Part shown: positions 54,775 to 64,000 of the stretch, in pieces
Numbering within the stretch: the first letter of the stretch is position 1
Layout of the letters: each line of letters starts with the position of its first letter
Assembly (NCBI GenBank): GCA_010094045.1
Contig: ML986620.1
Coordinates: 119,413-183,412 of the forward strand
From: Lojkania enalia
Lineage: Eukaryota; Ascomycota; Dothideomycetes; Pleosporales
Direction: 5' to 3'
DNA length: 64,000 nt
Made by a program: the position numbers and the translations under genes
The notes under the pieces: model-generated
What the model was told of the DNA's origin: nothing
Databases searched by the model: none
The model's input: the letters and a program-made list of their open reading frames with translations, nothing else

Positions 54775-57700
54775 GGTGGGGATCGGTTTGAGAAGTTGGG
54801 TCTAAGACTGGGGGATCGATCGGAGCGGCGACAAACGGAAACGAAACAGGCGGGGGTAGAGACGGGCTTCAGGTTATGTATGAGAAAGTAAGATGGATGG
54901 GGCTATACGAAGGAATGGACGGAGTGAGCGGAGGAAACGCCGTATGTAGGCTGAGTTTCCCAACTACTTCACTTCCACGGTTTAGAGGGCCGTAACCTTG
55001 GCGTCGGCCTCGGGGGAGAGCGCCTGGTTGGCAGTGTGCCCTCGAAGGCCGAAGGGCGGGCGGTGGACAGCGGAGGGTGGTTCGACGCAAGGGAAGAGCG
55101 TCGACGGGTGTGGCACAGAGGTGAAGTTTATACAACTGGCGCAGGCGACGGGTCCGACAATGGAGACGCAGGCCAAAAATACGGCATAGGGGGCCCGCAG
55201 TGAATATAAGTGCGGACATTGGCACATCGGGTGGTTCCCTGCACGCTGCACCGGCCACGGCAGGGCTAGGCTGCTGGAGCATGAACCCTCGACCACCACC
55301 ACCACCACCACCCCCCCGGATCACGAAAGCCACACGAGAGCGCCGGGCGGTGGGGGCTCGAGGGCAGAGGCCAATGTGCGGCCGTGTTTGGCTGGCGTCA
55401 CGTTCGAAAGCCCATCGGCGGTGCTTGGTGCTCTGTGCTTGGCGGACGGGCCAGCAGCACTCGGCTGGCTGTCCACCCAAAGTCGTGGGATGACGGCCTC
55501 TTGCTGCAAACCATGTGCGTCCGTCCATACCGTCCCTAGGCATGTCCTGTGGTGCGCCGCCCTCGATGTTCCTTGAAGTACATATCGTCCACGCCCTCTT
55601 TTGCCTTCACAGCAGCCCGCCTGCTCTCGAGTCACCGCGCGGTGGCCCTCCCTCAGCTGCCCGCCCGCCCGCCAACCAGGCTTGCAAAGGTGACCGCTCA
55701 GGAACAGGCAACGAAGTACGGTATGCAGTGTGTGCTGGGCCGAGCATCCGAGCAAGCTTCTGGCTGCTGATATCGGGCCTCACGCCCTCCCTCACTCGCT
55801 TGCGGGCATCGCGGCGGCCTATCAAGCCCCGTCGTTTTTGGTGATGAAGAATGCATTTCGTTTCTTATCAGCACTCGGACCTCCCGCCAAGCCGCACCCT
55901 CAGGGTTTAGCCTGGCGCCTCGCCCAGAAAGGCATAGCCTGCAGCGACCATTCCGCTTCGGGTCCTCCTGGTCTTTTGTATCTCGACCGCTGGGCTTCCT
56001 CTCTCTCATCCCCCTCGCCCCACCCCCCCTCCCCCAAATGCTCTCGACCACTGCGACTCTGGGGTGGAGATATGTCGGTCGATTCGCCATCCTTCCGCTC
56101 GCCAAACCCACTGACGCCAGAATCCTTCGAAGGAACCAAGCCTTCTTTTTCCCTCGTTGTGTTGTGAGTTAGTGTGTGCCGTCGGCGGTATCAGTCAGCC
56201 GTTTGATCCCACCCCCCTCTCCTCCCGCCGCCTGTCGCCCATCCCGCACCCCGCCGCGTCCAAACGGGCATCCCAAAAGGCTCTCCGTAGGTATTGCCTC
56301 TCGTTTCTCCACCTGCAGAGCCCCTACCTTTCGTCTGTGCGAGGACGTCTCAGGAACCTTCCACTGGATATTTCGCGTGTGCCATCCTTGCAGGGTGGCA
56401 CCACAAATAGCGACTTGCTTTTCGTGTCTGCTGCTTATACCGACCCCTGCTCGATCGTGAGATGCTCGTCCCCAGCATGATTGCGAGCCTCGCCGTCCAA
56501 TCTCGGTCCAATCTCGCCTCAGTTCCCCTTCTGGCGACGCGATAGATACGTGGTCCTATGTTTCCCCACAATACTCTCCGTACAGTGCTTCACTTCCCCC
56601 TTTGCCACCGCCTCCATGAGATATACATACCGCCATGCCGAGAAAAAGTAGAACTCACCTCAAAGGTCAGTCGAGCGCCGTGATAAGGACGGAACGGGGG
56701 CAAAAGACATCCAGCTGCTGCGCCGAGTGCGTTCCAGCATAGCCTATTGACCAGAACCTGCCTGGTTTTCATGGTGAAGCGAGGATTCGCATCTCGGCCG
56801 CTGCATTCATGTTGTGAAACCCGCTGCGCACATGTGTGGTCCGATCCGGTATTCCTGGTGCTGTACATATGTAACGACCGTCTACTTCCGGTCAGACCAT
56901 GATCGTCAATGTTTAGTGAATCGCAAACGCAAAACAATTAGAAACGCTTCGTAGTCAGCGCTTCGTGCTCACATTTATCTCTTCCCTAGCAAAGGCTCTG
57001 CTGAGGAGGGATTTCCGATTTTCAATTCAAGGAACCTGGAGACAGACGCCCCAGCTTGTTCTTAAATGTAATGGTGCGTTGGCTGGCTGACGTGACGTAC
57101 CATGGTCGACATCTTACGATGTAGAACCTACTGTCTACTAAGCCAGGAGTTTGAGGCATGAGCCGTGTTGTTGGAGCACCACCGAGCTCGTGGCTCTCCA
57201 AGCAAGACTGCGTTCCCTCTATCCGCGGCTTATGGTACTGTAGGACAAAGTAGAGCCACGGTGAAATGTCTATTTCTGGGCTGCCTAACGTAGCCGGTCA
57301 AGTGGGCATGGCCTGCTCTTCGCTGCGTATTGTACCTGCAGCAACGCTAATATATATCCTGCAAATCTGGGGTTGGGCTGGAGTAGCGAATAGCATTGCC
57401 CAGCTTCTTGTATGCATGCGCTGACATGCAGCTAGATTGCGTACCTACGTAAGGTAGGTTGCACGGCGAGAGAGGTATAAACGAGTGTCTGCCTTTGCTA
57501 TTGCCCTTTCCAGCCGTTCCACGTCTAGTCTGGCGGCGAGTCGAATATTCAAAGAAACAGAATCCGAGCATGGAAAAGGAGCCGAAAGGAAACAGAAATG
57601 TTCCATGGGTTCGTGTGTGCATGCGTGTTCCAAATAAGGTTGTAGGGACGCAGGGTCCTGCTTATATTGCTCATATAGCGCTTTTCTTGGAGTCCGTCGC

Positions 57701-58941
57701 TTTTTCATCTCCGACTAACCGTATACAAGGCGGCAATGTAGCTGGATTTGGAGACCCTTATTTACCGAGAACTTGTTCATCCCATCATTTATAGCCTAAC
57801 TGGAATTGCATTCTATCGTTGTGCTACGGACGTGCTGGCAAGGCCATGCGGCGTTGCATTCGCGACGCAGGTCTCTGCTCTGTTGTGGAGTCATCGTCTC
57901 GGGCAGATGGATTCATATAAATGGTAGGTGGGAAGACGAGGAATAGAGACTGATTGACCCGACTGGGTATATCATCGGTGTGTCAGTTGGAACCTGCATG
58001 ATGCGTATATGAGCTCGTAAGCCATCGCAACAGTGACTGGCACTATTTAAGCAGGCATCCAATGAGGCGGCTTGGCAAGACTCTTGGGAGATGGAGTCTA
58101 CATATGTATTGGAAAAGGCTACTGGAGTCTGTGGGCCCCTTGACTTCTGCACTGTGACCTTTGCAACGTTCTGCTGGGCGTTGAGCCACCTTCCAGTCTC
58201 GGGCCCGTTGAAATCGTGTTTTAGCAGCATGGGAATGAGAATATGGGTGCTAGACGAGTCTCGGCGAATCGCTCCACAACGAGCTGAGACATGGACGACT
58301 GTTGCATGCACAGCAGCCCAGCTGCTCTCAGCTATAAGACTGGTGGTGCGACGTCAGGTTGTCCAATTGGTCGCCATTGCTACACAATGTCTTACTGAAG
58401 GGGCTTGCAGACAGTGGACAATCGATGACAGAGCAATGTGCTGGAGGATCTTGGCTGGAATAGCCAGCATCCAGACGCATGAAGGGAGTCGGTCGAAGGA
58501 CGATTCTTCGAAGGAGGATTGGAAGCTGGAAGCAAGCACGTGGCAAACTTGTGACGGCAGCGCTAGCCAAATCTGTCGCCGGGCGTCCGATCGACCGCGA
58601 TCGATGATGGCGGCAAGCTCGCGCTCCTCCACCGCAGCCCGCGGCGTAACTAGAACTAGACTTTCGAGTGTCGAGCGGAAGGGACGTCTGTGGAGACTCT
58701 AGAGGCTGCTGGTCGTGAACTATTCGGCCAGAGCAAACCGGGCACGTTTCAAGCTCTATCTATAGTATTCACTTTCTTTGTGTGTGGGTCTACCTACAAC
58801 ACATATAAGGAGTCGCGTTTAGGGCCCGTTTGCAACGCCACCACTCTGGAGCAAAACAGGATTAATTCGAGCAGCTCTTGTTGATCCTTCCCGAAAGCAG
58901 GCGGCCCTGGAAGCACACCCGTCTTGCCACCCCCAGCGGCC
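54775..58941. promoter_or_regulatory. 4.2 kb gene-free region between divergent transporter and MAPKKK genes
   Basis: The longest gap in the window. It is GC-rich, with (ACC)n near 55292-55310 and pyrimidine-rich tracts (55,980-56,330). Many overlapping open stretches occur on both strands, including a 203-codon one at 58091-58702, but none shows a motif, consistent codon use or family ending. It probably holds long regulatory leaders for both flanking genes. Confidence 0.45.
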
Positions 58942-61900
58942 ATGAGCCACGGCCACGATACTTCTCGTGGGGTTCGCTTCAGCGTGCACAACGACAACTG
59001 CCTGCTACCGGCCCAAGCCGTCGCCGACATGAGCAAGCCCGTCGTCGTCAACGCCCCCGAGGGCATCGTGCAAGAATCGTCTGGCTCCGCGTCGTCAGGC
59101 GAATCGGACCAGGACCAGGACCAGGACCAGGACCACGACCACGAACAGCTCGACCAGGGCGGCCAAGGCTCAGTTGACTACATGGAGGAAGGCCAGTACC
59201 ATTTCGCGCCGCTGGTGTCCACGCCCCCACTCGACGACGTCGCACCGCTTGGAGCTTCAGGCTCGTACAGTTGGAACACTGCCGGCCAGCCTCGAGCTCG
59301 CGGCATCGCCAGCATGCCCATGGGAGCATCCTCCGTCGGCCCTCTCGACAACCCGCCGCCCATCCAGACGGCTGGCATGAACAGCGGCCGCTCCGCTAGG
59401 CCCAGCGCTGTCAGGACACCCTCGAACGCCTACGCGCCCGCCCGCCGCCCCCAGCAGTTCTCTCTCAACACCACCACTGGTCGCCACTCCTCCGCCAACC
59501 GTACCCGCCGTAACCCCAACGCCGAATACCGCGCCCAAGAGAAGGCGTACGTGCAGCGCCTGCGCCAGGAGAATGAGCAGGATGACTTCCTCGACATGAG
59601 CACTCCCAGCCTGGGATATAGCACCGACACCGAGTCCGACGACGAGTCCCCCTCCACCGCAGAGTACGTCGACAACGACCCTTACGACCAGGAGACGCTA
59701 CTGTACTACGGCAACGATGACACGCAGCCCTCTGTCGAGGAGCTCAAAATACCTGCCAACCGCGAACGGCTGGAGTGGCACTCGATGCTTGCTAGTGTGC
59801 TGACTGGCGATGTCGTCAAGCAGGAGAAGAAGCGGTTGATTGGCAGCACTGAACAGCAGGGCGACAACTCGTTGAAGGCAGAAATATGGATGGGTATCCG
59901 CGCCAAAGTCTGCGGGAGGACGCTGCAGGCGCAGCGGCGCGTGGTCGATGACGGACGGTCTCATATCAAGACGCAGCTGGAAAGCATCATATCTTTCGAG
60001 GTGCAAGGCGCCGCCGAAGCTGGCCAAACAGCCGCCGCCCAGGTCGAAGAGATCGTGAAGCGGATCGAAAAGTGCGAGAGCCTCTTTCCAACGAGACAAG
60101 CACTAGAGGCCCAATTTCCTCGGGCCGCGTCCCAGGCATACAAAGACAGTTGCGATGCCGTCATTGCCTGGCACAACACCACGGCCCTTATCAATACCGA
60201 AATGTCTATCCTAAAGAACTGGGTCGGCAACGATGAGCTGGATTTCTCCAAGCCCCGCCCACACTCCTCCCATGACCATCACCTAACTGATCATTCTTCA
60301 TTCATTGATCGGATCCTGAAAGAAGATGGATTGAAGTCCCTGCAGGGAGAGACCAGCCTCTTGGTAGCTTTGGAGAAGGTCATTCACAAGGCCAAGGCCA
60401 CTCTAATTGCTAACGCAGAAGGATTCGCCGATCGACATCTTCCACCCTATATTGAGGAGTTGCTGACCCTCATCAACTTCCCCTCTCGTCTGTTGCAGGA
60501 AATCATCCGCATGCGACTTTCGTATGCGAAGAAGATCAAAGACCCCACACAGCAGGGCGTCATGATGGCGGAGCAAATGATCTCTCAGTTTCAGATCCTT
60601 CTCACTCTTGCTGGTAAGATCAAGGAGAGCTACATGATAATATCCCGGCCGGAGCCGGGCTGGGATCTCCCTGTATGCATCGAAGAAAATTTCGACGTAG
60701 TCGTTTTGGATGCTCTTAAATTCTACTTCAAGATGCTGAACTGGAAGCTCTCTGCCAACAAGAACACATTCAAAGAAGCAGAAATTCTCGAGCAAGAGTG
60801 GGAGTTCTCCAACAAGCTGGGTCGGCACTTCGAAGGGGGTGATGTTGAAGTCGCTGAACAATTCAGGTAAGCTGACCTCCCCTTCAATGAAATGCACCTC
60901 AGTTAACCGCATCGTAGTTCGCTCACATCCAAGTCTCTGTCGCGCTTGACTCTCCATTTCGATAAGGAGCTCCAGCGACCGCCGGAGGAAATGACGGGTG
61001 CCGACATGGAGAAGCGCTACAAGCAAATACTGGATTCCGTGCGTGTCCGACAACGAAAGCTGTTTCGGTTTTCTCGAATCCTTACCCAACGTTTCGAGAA
61101 CTGCACCGAGTACAACATCAACCATATAGACCTGGACAATGAGCAATTGGACGAGCTGTACGATTCATTGGTGGTGACTGGACACTTCCTCGTTGAAGAT
61201 TCTGACGCAGAGGCTACTGGTATCTATATCCTTGCATCCCCCGCCTTGCAAGATAGACCCAAGGATATACAATCTCTTCTGACTACGTGCTACCATGCGG
61301 AAGAAAACCCCGAAGATCCTTCTAATCCCTATGTCCTCATTCTCAAACCGGAAACTCCTCTGTATTGGTCCGGAAAGAGGATGAATGCGGATATTCGGGC
61401 GCCAAACGTGGACCTTAAGACTGGTAGATTGCGGCTGATTGCTGACGGCTCTCAGCAGCGGCTTGGAAATGCTAACACATCCTTCCTTCGATACGTTGTA
61501 ATGGACTTGAATAAGTTGATTGAACAAAGGGCTAACTTGCCTCGGGTCAATCAAGAACTCCAGAAGATCAAGAAAACCGCCTACAAGCTGTCTAATACCA
61601 TTATGGATAGCGTGGAGATTATCAGGAAACAGACTGCCGGGCTCGATTGTCAGGACCTTATCCAGACTTGCTTCGCTTTTGCTACCGAGTTTGGGCAGCG
61701 CTCCATCCTTTACATGGATTTCAACCGACGCGCAATGAACAATATAAAGCTTACTAGGCTAGCTTTAGACTGGGTTAGCTTCATTTGCGACGACTGCGTG
61801 GCCTCGGACCGCAAAACGTTTCGATGGGCTGTGGTTGCACTTGAATTCTCCATGATGATGACGCGTGGGCAAAATATCTTGTCTCTCAGCGATGAAGAGT

Positions 61901-63231
61901 ACACGACATTACGATTGAAAGTCGCTGGCTGTATGTCGCTCCTCATCTCCCATTTCGACATCATGGGTGCGAGGTCAACCATTGCCGCCCAGGCCGAGAG
62001 ACAGCGTCTAAACGCTATTGCTGGTAAGAACTTTATTGATCCGAAGAATCTGAAAGATGACGAGGAGTCCATTGCATTGACCCAGGCCCAGTGGATGCAG
62101 CAGCTTGAAGATATTGACGCTTTCAGGAAAGAAAAGGAGGCAGAACGTCAGGCGCTTGGTAGAGTGCTTGAAGACTCGAACGAAGCTGACCGCGCCCTCA
62201 CCTATTTGTCCTCATCGGCCACGAACATCACTTTACGATGGCAACAAGGCCAGTTTGTCGGTGGCGGTACTTTTGGTTCAGTCTATGCCGCTATGAACTT
62301 GGACTCTGGACATTTGATGGCTGTGAAGGAAATTCGCCTTCAGGACCCACAGCTCATTCCTACAATTGTCTCTCAAATCCGAGACGAGATGGGTGTCCTG
62401 CAATTGCTTGATCATCCCAACATCGTGTCCTACTATGGTATCGAGCCACATCGGGACAAGGTCTACATTTTCATGGAATATTGCTCTGGCGGTTCGTTAG
62501 CCGGCCTGCTCGAACATGGGCGAATTGAAGATGAGACTGTGATCATGGTCTATGCGCTACAAATGTTGGAAGGCCTAGCCTATCTGCATGAGGCTCATGT
62601 CGTCCATCGTGACATCAAACCTGAAAGTACGTGGAATTATTTTAAGCTCTAGAAAAAAGATCGTGTCGTTAACTTGATGATAGACATTCTTCTAGACCAT
62701 AACGGTGTCATCAAATTCGTCGATTTTGGGGCCGCCAAAGTCATCGCAAGACAGGGTAGAACCCTGGCTGCTGAACATGCTGCTACTCGCCAAGGCGGCC
62801 GACAGCGATCAATGACTGGAACTCCAATGTATATGTCGCCCGAAGTCATCCGAGGTGCAACTACAGGCCGCCACGGTGCGGTCGACATCTGGTCCCTCGG
62901 GTGTGTTATCCTCGAAATGGCCACCGGAAGACGGCCGTGGGCTAGCTTGGATAACGAATGGGCTATCATGTATAATATCGCCCAAGGCAATCCGCCCCAG
63001 CTCCCTTCAAAGGACCAACTTAGCGATCAGGGCATTGATTTCCTTAAGAAATGTTTTGAGCGTGATCCTTCCCAACGTGCATCTGCCGTCGAATTGCTTC
63101 AGCACGACTGGATCATGACATTGCGGGCACAGCTGTCGCTTGAACCACAGACGCCGAGTAGCGAGACATCAAGTGGTTCTGCTCCTGGGAGCGCCAGTAG
63201 TACGCGTCAAAACTCCTCTGTCTTTGGCTAG
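58942..63231 (+). CDS. SSK2: SSK2/SSK22-type MAP kinase kinase kinase of the HOG pathway (1393 aa)
   Basis: Three exons: 58942-60866, 60918-62626 and 62684-63231; phases 2 and 1. A disordered N-terminus (Asp-Gln repeat near 54-67, then RNPNAEYRAQEKAYVQRLRQ) leads to a long regulatory region (ERLEWHSMLASVLTGDVVKQ, AEIWMGIRAKVCGR) typical of SSK2/WIS4. The C-terminal kinase domain has FVGGGTFGSVYAAMN (glycine loop, about 1087), AVKEIRL (Lys), HRDIKPEN (across intron 2, about 1204-1211), DFGAAK and GTPMYMSPEV. These kinases receive the osmotic-stress phosphorelay signal from SSK1 and phosphorylate the PBS2 MAPKK. ATG 58942 is the first in frame; a short Ser/Thr tail follows the kinase domain. 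Confidence 0.94.
59106..59147 (+). repeat. GGACCA hexanucleotide repeat coding Asp-Gln dipeptides
   Basis: Five GGACCA units followed by two diverged GACCAC units encode DQDQDQDQDHDHE in the MAPKKK N-terminus. Confidence 0.9.
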
Positions 63232-64000
63232 TGCGCCGTCAAACTCCTGGCATACCGTGGGCTGACGTTCTTCTATTTCCTAGGTTCCATAAATTCGCAG
63301 GGACCATATTGCCTATTACTCTCTCGAAAATCCTTCACAGAGCCTTAAGATTGTTTCCACCTGCGGGTACTGGTAATTGTCAATGCCATTGCATCAAAGT
63401 CTAGTATTGAGCGGATTTTCTTATGTACACACATTGTCGTCGAGCATTAGTTAAGCATACGAATGGCGTTTCTGCATTAGCGAGGGCGTTTCGATCGGTC
63501 ATTTTCACTATTTATTTGGATTGTATCGGACTTTTCACACCTTGTAGTAATATTCTTTGGCGCGCATGAATGACTCTGCGGGTAGATAGCAACGATATGG
63601 CTCCAATTGTGGAGGAGCCTTGTGTACCGTTCGTTCTTTGCGTGGTGCCCTTGGGGTTATGGCCGTCGAGTCACCACATGTTGTGAATCAGGTCGCTACC
63701 GATTTTCATCTAGGACGGTCACGTGCCAATCTATGTCCATCGGCGGTTTGGATTCTCCGCTGCCATTCATGCAAACAAATTTATTGAGTCACCCCGCCAT
63801 CCATGCCCCACCATCCAGCGCCTTCGCAATTTGCCCTACGTCGTCTGAGTACGATAGTAGCCTCGCGACCGAGAAATCGATTTTCCACTTTGTGCCCCGA
63901 CCAATTTCAGCCTCTGCTGCCATTTCTGTGGACTGCTCACCCTCGATCGGAGCGTAACTTCTCGACCGCCACTGCTCGACGCACACGCGACACACAGAAC
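63232..64000. other. 3' flank of the MAPKKK gene to window end
   Basis: Presumed 3' UTR and downstream sequence. Open stretches at 63607-63957 on both strands lack motifs. A gene could begin beyond the window edge. Confidence 0.5.

Noticed and set aside
54869..56480. Several overlapping open frames of 90-225 codons on both strands
   Set aside because: GC-rich, stop-poor DNA gives open frames in many phases; compositions are Pro/Arg/Ser with repeats and no recognisable domain.
58091..58702. 203-codon open frame upstream of SSK2
   Set aside because: No motif, no family-like segments, and an equally open frame on the opposite strand; probably GC-rich leader sequence.
1..64000. Prokaryotic-type systems (CRISPR, toxin-antitoxin, restriction, prophage) or a biosynthetic cluster
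   Set aside because: All recognisable genes are intron-bearing fungal housekeeping or accessory genes. No polyketide, peptide-synthetase, terpene or P450 clustering and no direct-repeat arrays of CRISPR type.

Overview
The window is nuclear DNA of a filamentous ascomycete (Pezizomycotina; I cannot fix the class). Nearly every gene is split by short introns of about 50-100 bases with GTAWGT-type donors and CAG/TAG acceptors. Both strands carry genes at roughly one per 2.5 kb. The gene set is fungal: PRP40, TRS65, IML2, KSR1, a Zn2Cys6 regulator and an SSK2-type MAPKKK. One decayed gene shows many C-to-T and G-to-A stops in CpA context, as expected from repeat-induced point mutation (RIP). No prokaryotic features, operons, CRISPR or tRNA genes were seen.

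Layout. 0.1-8 kb, minus strand: a small secreted cysteine-rich protein, an acyl-CoA dehydrogenase, a 2.7 kb AT-rich gap with possible transposon debris, and the endopolyphosphatase PPN1. 8.9-22.5 kb: the remodeller CHD1 (minus) divergent from the ribosome-recycling ATPase RLI1 (plus), then the splicing factor PRP40 (minus) divergent from the TRAPP subunit TRS65 (plus). 23.9-31 kb: an Mpv17/PMP22-family membrane protein, PGK1, the tiny proteasome subunit SEM1 (minus), and IML2. 31.9-37.6 kb: a Zn2Cys6 regulator (minus) whose zinc-cluster exon junction is out of frame, divergent from a class-1 dihydroorotate dehydrogenase, then TRM11. 38.2-40.6 kb: a GH51 alpha-L-arabinofuranosidase pseudogene interrupted by a 201-bp insert with TG...CA ends and a 5-bp target duplication, which I read as a solo LTR. 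43-48.4 kb: a single-pass membrane protein, then KSR1 (minus) divergent from SAS10/UTP3. 50.6-54.8 kb: a luciferase-domain (DUF5519-like) protein, EMC5 and an AMT/MEP ammonium transporter. A 4.2 kb GC-rich gene-free stretch separates the transporter from the SSK2-type MAPKKK (58.9-63.2 kb).

Most genes are unrelated housekeeping genes sharing short bidirectional promoters, not a pathway cluster. The most unusual things are: (1) a 12-nt RLI1 microexon with a GC donor that encodes the first iron-sulphur cysteine; (2) the broken Zn2Cys6 motif; (3) the GH51 pseudogene with its nested solo-LTR-like insert. I found no convincing new multi-gene system. Exon coordinates were derived by eye from splice signals, reading-frame continuity and remembered family motifs; no database search was run.
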